Below are positions 28,803 through 37,706 of a stretch of DNA of 64,000 nucleotides, piece by piece. Source of the DNA: CANKHA01 sp963750965 (GTDB lineage: Bacteria > Pseudomonadota > Alphaproteobacteria > Rhizobiales > Xanthobacteraceae); contig CAVVSK010000009.1 in NCBI GenBank assembly GCA_963750965.1, forward strand, positions 62,001 to 126,000, in the 5' to 3' direction. The notes under the pieces were generated by a model, which saw only the letters and a list, made by a program, of their open reading frames with translations, had not been told where the DNA came from and did not search any database. Numbering within the stretch: the stretch's first letter is position 1; the number at the start of each line of letters is the position of its first letter. The position numbers were made by a program, and so were the translations under genes.

Positions 28803-28833
28803 AAAGGGCGCGCAGGTGTTTTGCGCGCCCTTT
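28803..28833. terminator. Strong hairpin terminator between convergent genes
   Basis: AAAGGGCGCGCA and TTGCGCGCCCTTT pair across a short loop (28803-28833), giving a 12-bp GC-rich stem with A-rich and T-rich flanks, so it can act from both sides. It lies 18 nt after the kelch gene and 19 nt after the end of the convergent small membrane protein gene. Confidence 0.85.
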
Positions 28834-28851
28834 CGATTCACACACTACAAA

Positions 28852-29169
28852 CTACTGCTGCGGGCTCGCTGGCGGCCGGGGCGACGCCTGGCCGGTCGTG
28901 TCCGCCGGAGCCGGCGGGTTCACGCTGCCGCGCGGGGCGTTTGCAATGTTATTTGCCGGCGGGGTATTGACCACCGGCGCGTTCGACTGGTTGGACGCAG
29001 TATTTGCAGTATCGCTGGGGCCGCCGCCGAAAAGGAATACCAGCATCAGCACCAGAACCACGGCGCCGGCAATCCAACCCCACATGGCGTTCGAACCATA
29101 ATTACGGTCGATCCGCGCATCGCGATCGAGGTCGCTGTCGCGTAACGGATCGGGATCTTGGTAGGTCAT
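28852..29169 (-). CDS. Hypothetical single-pass membrane protein with Pro/Asn/Ala-rich tail
   Basis: 105 aa. An N-terminal acidic/basic segment (MTYQDPDPLRDSDLDRDARI) is followed by one membrane helix (MWGWIAGAVVLVLMLVFLFG) and a disordered tail rich in Pro, Asn and Ala. TATTATGACC context and GGAGG at 29177-29181 (minus sense) support the ATG at 29169. No family recognised. Confidence 0.75.
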   Translation of the reverse strand: MTYQDPDPLRDSDLDRDARIDRNYGSNAMWGWIAGAVVLVLMLVFLFGGGPSDTANTASNQSNAPVVNTPPANNIANAPRGSVNPPAPADTTGQASPRPPASPQQ

Positions 29170-29294
29170 AATATACCTCCGTCAGGATGGGTCCTGTGAG
29201 TTAACGAGCAGCGGAAAGCACAGTTCCCGTTCAAGACCTCCCGGAGGCGGTTTTAGGAATATCCTCACAGCATGGCAGGTACCCGATAATCGCA

Positions 29295-29916
29295 TCAACG
29301 ATGGGCCAGCCACGCCTCTGCCGCCACGATGTCACGCGGGGAGAGATTATGCCCGGCCGGCACGATCTCATGCGTTACCTCGGCGCCGGCGGCGCTGAGC
29401 ATATCCGCCAGCTTCTCGCGGTTCTCAGGTTCCACCAGGGGATCAGCCGCACCGGACAACATCAGCACGGGTATGCCGCTGAGATCGGGCAGCATCGTCG
29501 GCTCGAACGGCATCATCGCCCGCAGCAGTACGGCGCCCGCCAAAACGTCTGGCCGAGTGAGCAATAGCGATGCGGCAATGTTGGCGCCGTTGGAAAAGCC
29601 GAAGGCGATCGGCTTGGCGAGCCCATACGTCTTGCGCTGCGCGTTCAATAAAATCCGCCAGCTCCCCGGTGCGTGCGGCGAGATCCTCAAGGTCGAAGAC
29701 GCCTTCAGCCAGGCGGCGGAAGAAACGCGCCGCGCCTCGTTCCGACACCTTGCCGCGCGGCGACAGCAGCGCCGCGCCCGGCGCAAGCCGGTGTCCGAAC
29801 GGCACCAGATCGTTTTCGTCACCGCCGGTGCCGTGCAGCAGCAGCAGGGGAGGCCGCCTACGGTCGGACCCCGGAATGTAATTGTGAATGAAACCGAGGT
29901 CGGGCAGCGCGCTCAT
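29295..29916 (-). CDS. Carboxylesterase/phospholipase-type alpha/beta hydrolase, frameshifted as read
   Basis: The first frame gives MSALPDLGFIHNYIPGSDRR, LLLLHGTGGDENDLVPFGHR and AALLSPRGKVSERGAARFFR, and breaks near 29631-29650. The next frame continues YGLAKPIAFGFSNGANIAAS, containing the nucleophile in GFSNG, and ends with a His in IVPAGHNLSPRD. Removing one base gives 206 aa, the usual size of the YpfH-like esterase family. It lies just downstream of a peroxiredoxin with an intrinsic terminator between. Confidence 0.85.
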
Positions 29917-29932
29917 CGTATCCTCATAACAA

Positions 29933-29961
29933 AACGGGGCGCGGTGGTGCCGCGCCCCGTT
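29933..29961 (-). terminator. Intrinsic terminator of the peroxiredoxin gene
   Basis: AACGGGGCGCGG and CCGCGCCCCGTT form a 12-bp stem with a 5-nt loop (TGGTG). On the minus strand it is followed by TTTTGTT, a T-rich tract. It lies 18 nt beyond the peroxiredoxin stop and upstream of the esterase start, so it should limit readthrough into the esterase. Confidence 0.85.
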
Positions 29962-29978
29962 CAGTATCTATTCCAGCC

Positions 29979-30638
29979 TTACCGAGGCTGCGGGACGATG
30001 CGGATATAGGGCTTCGGTGATTTCCAGCCCTGCGGATAAGTCTTTTTGGCGTCGTCGTCGGAAACCGAGCCGGCGATGATGACTTCGTCGCCTTGCTTCC
30101 AGTTAACTGGCGTTGAGACCTTGTGCTTCGCGGTCAATTGCAGCGAGTCGATCACGCGCAGCACCTCGTCGAAGTTGCGGCCCGTGGTCATCGGATAGAC
30201 CAGGATCAGCTTGACCTTCTTGTCCGGGCCGACGACGAAGACATTGCGGACAGTCTGGTTGTCGGCAGGCGTGCGCTGGGCGGGGTCGCCGCTCACCGCG
30301 GCCGGCAGCATGCCGTAGAGCTTCGACACGTTGTAATCCACATCGCCGATCATCGGGTAATTCGGCGCGAAGCCCTGGGTTTCCTTGATGTCGTCAGCCC
30401 ATTTGGAATGCTTGTCGACTGGATCGACGGACAGGCCGATGATCTTGACGCCGCGCTTGTCGAATTCCGGCTTGATCTTGGCCATATAGCCGAGCTCGGT
30501 CGTGCAGACAGGGGTGAAATCCTTTGGGTGAGAGAACAACACCGCCCATTTATCGCCGATCCACTCATGAAAGCGGATCTTGCCTTCTGTGGTTTCCGCC
30601 TCGAAATCCGGAGCGGTATCACCAATCGCGAGAGTCAT
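29979..30638 (-). CDS. 1-Cys peroxiredoxin (Prx6 type)
   Basis: Reduces hydrogen peroxide and organic hydroperoxides. The 219-aa product has the peroxidatic motif SHPKDFTPVCTTELGYMAKI (Cys near residue 46) and the conserved Arg in the TPADNQTVRNVFVV segment, and lacks an obvious second Cys. The long C-terminal extension (VNWKQGDEVIIAGSVSDDDA, KKTYPQGWKSPKPYIRIVPQ) is diagnostic of the Prx6 subfamily. Monocistronic, with its own terminator. Confidence 0.95.
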   Translation of the reverse strand: MTLAIGDTAPDFEAETTEGKIRFHEWIGDKWAVLFSHPKDFTPVCTTELGYMAKIKPEFDKRGVKIIGLSVDPVDKHSKWADDIKETQGFAPNYPMIGDVDYNVSKLYGMLPAAVSGDPAQRTPADNQTVRNVFVVGPDKKVKLILVYPMTTGRNFDEVLRVIDSLQLTAKHKVSTPVNWKQGDEVIIAGSVSDDDAKKTYPQGWKSPKPYIRIVPQPR

Positions 30639-30902
30639 CTAAACCTCCTCGAACTACGCGAAAATCGGCCGGCTCCCCGCGGAACCGGGCATGTCCTTAA
30701 AGTAGAGGACGAAGTGCTGGAACGTAAGATGGCCGACATTTCAAAGAAATAGCGGACATTGGAAGAGACGTTACGCCCCGAACGCTGATCGTAGCATGGC
30801 CTTCCCAGGTGGGGAACCGGCCCACCAGGGAAGCGTTCACTCCGGGAGTTTTTCAGGAGCCAGCCATGAGCGAATGGCGGCACCGTGGTCGGTGGATAGG
30901 TC

Positions 30903-31250
30903 CTACTGATTCAGGAGTTGAATCGTTTTCGGATCGGGACCCGCCGGTATCGATGCCACATAGGCATAGATGTCGGCGAGGTCGTTGTTGGACAGGATCT
31001 GCTCCGAGTAAGGCGGCATCGCGCGGTTGGTCGTCCGCACGAAGTTCACGAAGGCTTCTTCGGGCATCGGCTTCGGGGCCAGCTTTGAGCCAGCCTGCCC
31101 GCCTTGCCCCATAAAGCCATGGCACTGGTAGCAGCCATTCTTGACATAGGCGATTTTGCCCTTGGCGGCATCACCGGCGACCGCACCGCTGGAGAGGACG
31201 CTGGCGGCGGTTGCCGCCAGCGCCAAGGTACGGAGGAACGAATAGTTCAT
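30903..31250 (-). CDS. Periplasmic class I c-type cytochrome
   Basis: 115 aa. A signal peptide (SFLRTLALAATAASVLSSGAVA) is followed by one heme motif, NGCYQCHGFMGQGGQ (CxxCH), and the distal Met ligand is probably in NRAMPPYSEQILS. Start at 31250 (MNYSFLRTL) is preferred over an upstream in-frame codon inside the neighbouring gene. It begins 11 nt after the end of the Tat-exported ThDP enzyme, so the two are probably one transcript, making it a candidate electron acceptor for that enzyme. Confidence 0.92.
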   Translation of the reverse strand: MNYSFLRTLALAATAASVLSSGAVAGDAAKGKIAYVKNGCYQCHGFMGQGGQAGSKLAPKPMPEEAFVNFVRTTNRAMPPYSEQILSNNDLADIYAYVASIPAGPDPKTIQLLNQ

Positions 31251-31261
31251 GGCTGTCTCCC

Positions 31262-33224
31262 TCAACGCGGCTGGGTGACAGTGTCGAGGAGAGCCGGCTG
31301 GCCGCTCTTCACAACGTCGACCGCCTTCTTCAGGGCCGGTCCAAGCTCCTTCGGATCGGTGATCGGTCCCATCGCCCACACGCCCATCGATTTCGCGAGG
31401 CTTGCGTAATCGATGTTCGGGTTTTCGATGCAGCATCCGACCGGGCCCATGGTCTTGCCGAGGTTGGCCACGCGGTTGCGCCGGTTGGACAGGCGCTGCA
31501 GATGCATGACTTCCTGATGGTAGCCGCGGTTGTTGTGCATGATCGTCAGCAGTGGGATTTCATGATGCGCGGCGGTCCACAGCGCGCCCGGCGCGTACAT
31601 CATGTCGCCGTCGCCCTGGAACGACACGGAGAAGCGGCCAAGCGCCTTGCCGCCATGCGCGGCGCCAACGGAAGCTGGCAGGCCATAGCCGAGGCCGGAA
31701 CCGCCGGAGGCGCCCAGGAAGCGATAATGCTTGTCCATGTCGAAAATCCGCGCAGCCCATTGGCGGATATTGCCGCCCTGCACGAGTGACCAGTCCTGGT
31801 CCTTGATCGCCGCCCAGGTCTTCCGCACACACCCGCGCGGTGTTGATCGGGCTCGCGTCCCAGCCGAGCGCCGCCTGCTCCCGCAGCCGCTCGCGGTCCT
31901 TTTTCCACGCATCCTTCATGGCCTGCCCACGCTTCTCGAAGGCATCTTTCTTGTCGGCCGGGATCGCAGCCCGTACTGCCTCGATCAATGCAGGCAGCGA
32001 GGTCTGCGAATCGCCCGCCATGGCGATGTCGACCGGCTGATAGCGCTGGAAGTCCTGGAAATTGGATTTGGTGAGGAGGTCGACGCCGCTGATGGTGATC
32101 AGCTTGGCGTTCGGCCTGATCCGCTTTTCCTGCAGACCATGGCCATGGTTCTCGCCATTGTCGATCCACTGGTTGACGGTATTCCAGAAGTCGGAGCATT
32201 CCAGCCCGAGGATCACGTCGGCATTGCGGATCAGCTGTTGGCCGCCCTGACTTTGATTCAGGTAATGCCGATTGGGCATGTTCATGCGGCCGCCCTGGTC
32301 GACCACTGGAACCTGGATCAGCTCCGCAAGCGTAATCAGGTTGTTCACGCCTTCCTGGTTGCGCGCCATGCGGTCGACGACGATGACCGGGCGTTCGGCA
32401 TTGACGAGAAGCTTTGCGGCTTCGCGCAGCGCGCCGACATCAGCCTGCGCCGGCGTGGGCGTGGTGTATTTCGGGATAAAGAGGTCGGGGCTTTCCACCG
32501 GCGTCTGCTGAATGCCGGCATCGAGCGAAATCAGCACCGGCCCATAAGGCGGCGTCATCATCGCCTTATAGGCGCGCACGAAGGATTGCGCGAAATGCTG
32601 TTGCGAGACGGGCGCGTCGTCCCATTTGGTATAGTCGCGCACCAGAACGCCGATGTCCTGAGCGGAATGGTAGGTCGGCGTCCCGGGTGGGCGCTTGGCG
32701 GCATCGAGGTCATTACCGCCGACGATCATCAGCGGTACGCGATCACACCAGGCATTGTAGACCGCCATGGTCGCGTGCATCAGGCCGACCGTACCGTGGC
32801 ACAGCATCATCTGTGGCTTGCCGGTGGCCTTGAAATTACCGTGGCACATCGCCACCGAGGATTCCTCATGCATGCAGGTGATGAACTCCGGCATGCTGTT
32901 CTTGCCGTAGTTGATCAGCGATTCATGCAAGCCGCGGAAGCTCGAGGCCGGGTTGGAATAAACGTAATCGATATTCAGCGATTTGATCACGTCGACCATG
33001 AAATCGGAGCCCGGCCGGCCATGGCTTTTTGCGGTGGAGTCGTGCACCGCGCCGGTTTCCACCGCGATCTCATGCGCGGTCGGCGGTAGAACGGCCGGCA
33101 GCCGGCCGGCGTTGGCCGGCGTTGGCCCCGCCTTGGCGGTTTTGATGGATGCCGCGGTTGCGCCTGCTACCGCAACGCCGGCGAGGAATTTGCGCCGGTC
33201 GACTTTGGTCTGCGAAGCTTTCAT
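31262..33224 (-). CDS. Tat-exported thiamine-diphosphate-dependent enzyme (acetolactate-synthase-like), frameshifted as read
   Basis: Starts MKASQTKVDRRKFLAGVAVA, a twin-arginine signal. The N-terminal ThDP domain has the catalytic-Glu-type motif CMHEESSVAMCHGNFKATG, a central domain follows (NAERPVIVVDRMARNQEG), and the C-terminal ThDP domain has GDGDMMYAPGALWTAAHH and, 27 residues after GDG, HNNRGYHQEVM. The frame breaks near 31820; removing one base joins ARVCAE to TWAAIKDQDWSLVQGGNIRQ and gives 653 aa. Most family members are cytoplasmic; export and an adjacent cytochrome c are unusual. Substrate unknown. Confidence 0.88.
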
Positions 33225-33450
33225 GAATACCTCCCTCGATCGGTGCTCCTTTTAAACGGGAGCGGTGGAGCGACGTGTTTCCATCGTCAATTGGGTGCTA
33301 GCATCCTGCGATTACTCCGGTGCGGCAATCGAAAAAAGACCTTTGACGTAATTTTGACAGGTGAAAACGTGACTGAAGGGCGCAAAACGGCCAGAGCGCT
33401 CTTCCGCCCGCATTTTCTCTTTGGGCTGCAGCGCAGCCGGGAAGTCGCGC

Positions 33451-33753
33451 ATGAGCTTGCTCGATCTTAGGCATGTAATGATCCACGGCCGGGTGCAGGG
33501 TGTCGGCTACCGCGCCTGGACGGAAGACACCGCGCGTGAGCTCGGCCTGCAAGGCTGGGTGCGCAACCACCGCAACGGGGCGGTAGAGGCGGTCTTCGCC
33601 GGTTCCGGCGAAGACGTCGCGAAAATGATCGAGGCCTGTCGGCAGGGCCCCTACGGCGCGCATGTCACGGGTATCGATCAGCGCCCCGGCACATCGGACG
33701 ATCTGGCGATGCGCCGGACCGGTGAAGAATTTTCGGTGCTGCCGACGGTTTAG
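33451..33753 (+). CDS. Acylphosphatase
   Basis: Hydrolyses acyl phosphates. The 100-aa product has the signature HGRVQGVGYRAWTEDTAREL, with the phosphate-binding Arg, and GLQGWVRNHRNGAVEAVFAG with the catalytic Asn. The ATG at 33451 is chosen over an upstream in-frame TTG. Its stop overlaps the end of the convergent lipB gene by 4 nt. Confidence 0.93.
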   Translation: MSLLDLRHVMIHGRVQGVGYRAWTEDTARELGLQGWVRNHRNGAVEAVFAGSGEDVAKMIEACRQGPYGAHVTGIDQRPGTSDDLAMRRTGEEFSVLPTV

Positions 33754-34541
33754 CCAATTTCGCTCGTCCCGCGAAAGGAAGGGACCGATCGCGCTTGACG
33801 ATAAGTTTGGATTTCCGCTTCCGTGGGAATGAGCGAATGTGAATCGCTCAGCGGTCCGAACAACGGCTCGAATTCCCGCCGCAACGCCTCATCCACTTCG
33901 GTCATGCTCGCGGTCAAGCCAAGGTCGCGCAGGCTGGTGACGCCGTAGCGCCTGTCGGAGACGCCGCAAGCCAGAATGCCCGAGTAATGCGTCAGGTCGG
34001 GCGCGACATTGAGTGCAATGCCATGCTGGCTAACCCACCGTTTCAGCCGGACGCCGATGGCGGCGATCTTGTCCTCAAAACCTTCGCCCTTATCGGGCCT
34101 GGGCACCCAGACGCCGACGCGATCTTCGCGCCGCTCGCCTTGCACACCAAGGCGAGCCAACGCACGGATGATCCATTCTTCCAGAGTCGCCACATAGCGC
34201 CGCACGTCGGGCGCGCGCCGGTTGAGATCGAGCATCAGGTAGGCCACCCGCTGCCCAGGCCCGTGATAGGTGAACTGTCCACCGCGGCCGGTGGCGTGCA
34301 CCGGGAAGCGGGACTCGATCAGCTCCTCCGGCCGCGCGCTGGTGCCCGATGTATAAAGAGGAGGGTGCTCGAGCAGCCAGACCAGCTCCGGCGCCCGCCC
34401 GGCCAGAACCGCCGCAGTTCGGGCCTCCATGGCCGCCAGCGCCGCTTCATAAGAGACGACTGCCGCGCTCAGCCGCCATTCCGCCGGAAGGGATTGCGGG
34501 CCGGTTTTCAGGCCTAAAGCCAGATCGTTGCGCGCGTCCAT
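33750..34541 (-). CDS. lipB: Octanoyltransferase LipB with repeat-derived C-terminus
   Basis: Transfers octanoyl groups from ACP to lipoyl-dependent enzymes. The 263-aa product has LLEHPPLYTSGTSARPEEL, the signature GRGGQFTYHGPGQRVAYLML and DKIAAIGVRLKRWVSQHGIA, which contains the catalytic Lys, and a conserved Cys in YSGILACGVSDRRYGVTS. The last ~28 residues (after GPLSDS) are encoded by a palindromic element at 33757-33838 and are not part of the usual fold. Start at ATG 34541; a GTG lies directly before it. Confidence 0.93.
   Translation of the reverse strand: MDARNDLALGLKTGPQSLPAEWRLSAAVVSYEAALAAMEARTAAVLAGRAPELVWLLEHPPLYTSGTSARPEELIESRFPVHATGRGGQFTYHGPGQRVAYLMLDLNRRAPDVRRYVATLEEWIIRALARLGVQGERREDRVGVWVPRPDKGEGFEDKIAAIGVRLKRWVSQHGIALNVAPDLTHYSGILACGVSDRRYGVTSLRDLGLTASMTEVDEALRREFEPLFGPLSDSHSLIPTEAEIQTYRQARSVPSFRGTSEIG
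33757..33838. repeat. Palindromic repeat inside the 3' end of lipB
   Basis: Outer arms ATTTCGCTC (33757-33765) and GAGCGAAT (33831-33838) enclose GTCCCGCGAAAGGAAGGGAC and ATTTCCGCTTCCGTGGGAAT, decayed hairpins matching the two stems of the intact element at 17678-17740 in the same order on the opposite strand. It keeps lipB open in frame and supplies its last ~28 codons and the approach to its stop. Confidence 0.75.
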
Positions 34542-34784
34542 CACCCGCTGACCATACCATAGGGAGCTAAAGCGGTTTCAATGGTGACGCGCGGTCGAGG
34601 GCACCAGATCCGGTCGAGGTGAAGGATTTGCTGCCGCGCCGGCCAAGCTGCGCTGGACCCCGCTGGACGGCCATATATGCAGGTAAATCCGGCATTTCTC
34701 CGGCCTTGTCCCCCGCTGGGCGATTTGTTACATCGTGCCTGTCACCGAGACGCGAGCCTCACAGGCCAGCGTTCATCCCAGCAT

Positions 34785-34869
34785 GCGGCCATGGCGGAAT
34801 TGGTAGACGCGCTAGCTTGAGGTGCTAGTGGGGCAACCCGTGGAGGTTCGAGTCCTCTTGGCCGCACCA
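34785..34869 (+). tRNA. tRNA-Leu (anticodon GAG)
   Basis: An 85-nt cloverleaf: acceptor GCGGCCA (34785-34791) pairs with TGGCCGC (34859-34865), followed by discriminator A and an encoded CCA. The D-arm GGCGGAATTGGTAGACGC, anticodon region GCTAGCTTGAGGTGCTAG with GAG, a long variable arm typical of Leu tRNAs and the T-loop GGTTCGAGTCC are all visible. It precedes the urease cluster. Confidence 0.97.
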
Positions 34870-35034
34870 GCTAAAAACAGCATCGAATATATTTTGGGTT
34901 GCCGCGCGCGCTCGGCAATGCGTCAGAACGCGTCGGCAGCCGTACAATCGTCAACGGCCGCTACTTGGGCAGCTGAACTTGCCAGATATAAGTTCGGTAT
35001 GTAACTTTCAAAACGCAGACACAAGAGGGCCAAT

Positions 35035-35337
35035 ATGCACCTCACACCGCGAGAGTTCGACAAGCTCATTATTCACATGCTTGCCGACGTCGCTTCCAAA
35101 CGTCAGAAAAAGGGTATCAAGCTCAACCATCCTGAAGCCGTCGCCGTGCTTTGCGCATACGTTCTTGAAGGTGCGCGCGAAGGCAAGACCGTGGAAGAGG
35201 TTATGGATGGTGCAAAGTCCGTCCTCAAGCCGGAAGACGTGATGGAGGGCGTTCCGGATTTGCTACCTTTAATTCAGGTCGAAGCCGTCTTTACTGATGG
35301 CAGCAGACTGGTCAGTCTTCATAATCCAATAACCTGA
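35035..35337 (+). CDS. ureA: Urease subunit gamma
   Basis: Structural subunit of the nickel enzyme that hydrolyses urea to ammonia and carbamate. The 100-aa product begins MHLTPREFDKLIIHMLADVA and has KLNHPEAVAVLCAYVLEGAR and the VEAVFTDGSRLVSLHNPI end, all typical and full length. First gene of the cluster; ureB follows after 34 nt. Confidence 0.97.
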   Translation: MHLTPREFDKLIIHMLADVASKRQKKGIKLNHPEAVAVLCAYVLEGAREGKTVEEVMDGAKSVLKPEDVMEGVPDLLPLIQVEAVFTDGSRLVSLHNPIT

Positions 35338-35371
35338 CATCTTTGATCGAAATTCTTTGCGCGGAGGCGAA

Positions 35372-35890
35372 ATGGCGAAAGCTCCTGATGAAAAGCCCCT
35401 CCACCCGCAGCCAAACCATACAGAAGTCCCGCACAAAGCCTTGCGTCCCCTTGGCGGTTATGTGCTCAGGGATGAGCCAATTGAGCTTACCCCCGGGCGT
35501 CCGCGGACCACGCTGAAAGCCAAGAATACTGGCGATCGTCCGATTCAGGTCGGCTCTCATTTTCACTTCTTCGAGGCCAACCGCTATCTGGAGTTCGACC
35601 GGCGGGCAGCCTTCGGACAGCGCCTCGATATACCAGCAAACACTGCTGTCAGATTCGAAGCGGGGGATGAAAAGGAAGTGACCCTTGTCCCGTTCGGCGG
35701 CAAAAAATTTGCGTACGGTTTCAATAACCTTGTCGATGGTTGGACGGGCGATGGCCCGCACCCGGATTATCGCCCGAATATCGAAGCGGCGACGGAGCGG
35801 GCAAAAAAGCGTGGATTTAAGTCGGGAATCCCGCAAGCTCCGGCTTCACCGCCCACCAAATCTGCAGGCGGCAATCCGGCCAAAAAATAG
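35372..35890 (+). CDS. ureB: Urease subunit beta with extended termini
   Basis: The core has PGRPRTTLKAKNTGDRPIQV, GSHFHFFEANRYLEFDRRAA and PANTAVRFEAGDEKEVTLVP, diagnostic for urease beta. The 172-aa product is longer than the usual 100-110 aa: about 35 residues precede GGYVLRDEPIEL and about 35 residues rich in Pro, Lys and Ala follow the core. GGAGGCGAA lies before the ATG at 35372, chosen over an in-frame TTG at 35357. Separate beta and gamma genes are the common bacterial arrangement. Confidence 0.95.
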   Translation: MAKAPDEKPLHPQPNHTEVPHKALRPLGGYVLRDEPIELTPGRPRTTLKAKNTGDRPIQVGSHFHFFEANRYLEFDRRAAFGQRLDIPANTAVRFEAGDEKEVTLVPFGGKKFAYGFNNLVDGWTGDGPHPDYRPNIEAATERAKKRGFKSGIPQAPASPPTKSAGGNPAKK

Positions 35891-35930
35891 ATACGCCTGA
35901 GCTCTTCCGAGCGTCCCGAGGATTTCAGAC

Positions 35931-37652
35931 ATGACGCAGATTTCTCGCCGTCAGTACGCAGACCTCTATGGTCCGACGCTTGGTGACAAAATCCGGCTTG
36001 GCAACAGCGATCTCTATGTTGAGATTGAAAAGGATTATCGGGCCTTTTATGGCGACGAACTGCAATACGGCGGCGGCAAGACGCTTCGCGATGGAATGGG
36101 CTCTGACAACAGGCTCACGCAGGAAGCAGGCTGCCTCGATCTCGTCATCACAAATGTGACGATTGTCGATGCCGTCATTGGCGTTGTGAAAGCCGACGTC
36201 GGTATCCGCAATGGCAGGATCGTTGGAATTGGCAAGTCGGGCAATCCCGCGACGATGGACGGTGTGTCGCCACTCCTCGTGACAGGCACGTCGACCGATG
36301 CCATTTCCGGGGAACATCTTATCCTTACAGCTGGCGGGATGGACACTCACGTCCACTACATCTCGCCGCAGCAGGTCTATGCCGCGCTCAGCAACGGCAT
36401 CACCACTCTTTGGGGTGGCGGCATCGGCCCGGCTGATGGCTCTAATGGCGTGACCTCGACCAACGGCCCGTGGAATCTTGAAATGATGCTCCGCTCAGTT
36501 GAGGGTCTTCCGATAAATTTCGGCCTTTACGGCAAGGGCAATTGTTCCGGGCGTGGTCCGCTGATCGAACAACTGCATGCCGGCGCCGCGGGTTTCAAGG
36601 TTCACGAAGATTACGGATCGACGCCGTCGGCGATCCGCGCCGCGCTCAGCGTCGCGGAGGAATACGATGTTTCGGTGGCTGTGCACACCGACACTCTCAA
36701 TGAAGCCGGCTTCGTTGAAGATACCATTGCCGCCTTCGATGGAAGAACGGTTCATACCTACCACAGCGAGGGTGCAGGCGGCGGCCATGCGCCCGATCTC
36801 CTGAAGGTGGTAGGCCAACACAATGTATTGCCGAGTTCCACCAATCCGACACTACCGTGCGGGCAAAACTCGGTGGCAGAACTGTTCGACATGATCATGG
36901 TCTGCCACAACCTGAATCCGAAGATCCCATCGGACATCGCCTTCGCGGAGAGCCGGGTACGCGCGGAGACCATTGTCGCCGAAAGCGTCTTGCACGACTT
37001 GGGCGCGATTTCGATGATCGGAAGTGACTCTCAGGCGATGGGACGGATCGGAGAATCGTTTTTGCGCGCGGTGCAAACCGCGGACGCGATGAAGAAGGCG
37101 CGAGGCGCTCTGCCCGAAGACGCATCGGGCAATGATAATTTTCGCGTCCTTCGCTACATTGCAAAAGTCACGATTAACCCGGCTACCGCCGCCGGCATCT
37201 CGGACGCCGTCGGCTCGATCGAGCCAGGCAAAATCGCCGACCTCGTATTGTGGGAGCCTGCCTTCTTCGGTGCAAAACCGAAAATGGTGCTCAAGGGCGG
37301 CTTCATCGCCTGGGCGAACATGGGCGACCCAAATGCCTCCCTACCGACGCCGCAACCAATGTACTATCGGCCGATGTTTGGCGCGTTCGGCTCGACGCTG
37401 CAGAAGACTTCTTTCACGTTCGTGTCACGCGTGGCTTATGATCAACGCATCAACGAGAAGTACGGGCTTTCGCGCCCCATTTTACCGGTGTCACACTGCC
37501 GCGTGCTCGGAAAGCGATCGATGATCCGCAACGACTACCTCCCGAACATCGAGGTTAATCCACAGACATTCGCGGTGACGGTCGATGGCGTTCATATGAC
37601 GGTCACGCCTCCTAAGACGATCGCGCTAAATCAGCTCTATTTCTTCAGTTGA
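35931..37652 (+). CDS. ureC: Urease subunit alpha (catalytic)
   Basis: 573 aa. Nickel ligands and active-site residues are visible: GGMDTHVHYISPQQ (His-x-His), AAGFKVHEDYG (Lys to be carbamylated), VAVHTDTLNEAGFVEDT, HTYHSEGAGGGHAPDLLKV and MIGSDSQAMGRIGE (Asp). The flap is MVCHNLNPKIPSDIAFAESR: the flap His is kept, but the next residue is Asn where Klebsiella-type enzymes have a second His. Full length, so probably active. 40 nt after ureB. Confidence 0.97.
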   Translation: MTQISRRQYADLYGPTLGDKIRLGNSDLYVEIEKDYRAFYGDELQYGGGKTLRDGMGSDNRLTQEAGCLDLVITNVTIVDAVIGVVKADVGIRNGRIVGIGKSGNPATMDGVSPLLVTGTSTDAISGEHLILTAGGMDTHVHYISPQQVYAALSNGITTLWGGGIGPADGSNGVTSTNGPWNLEMMLRSVEGLPINFGLYGKGNCSGRGPLIEQLHAGAAGFKVHEDYGSTPSAIRAALSVAEEYDVSVAVHTDTLNEAGFVEDTIAAFDGRTVHTYHSEGAGGGHAPDLLKVVGQHNVLPSSTNPTLPCGQNSVAELFDMIMVCHNLNPKIPSDIAFAESRVRAETIVAESVLHDLGAISMIGSDSQAMGRIGESFLRAVQTADAMKKARGALPEDASGNDNFRVLRYIAKVTINPATAAGISDAVGSIEPGKIADLVLWEPAFFGAKPKMVLKGGFIAWANMGDPNASLPTPQPMYYRPMFGAFGSTLQKTSFTFVSRVAYDQRINEKYGLSRPILPVSHCRVLGKRSMIRNDYLPNIEVNPQTFAVTVDGVHMTVTPPKTIALNQLYFFS

Positions 37653-37706
37653 TGTTTCGAAGACGACTTTAATTGCGGGTGTTTGAACGGATGGAAAGAA
37701 AATAAC

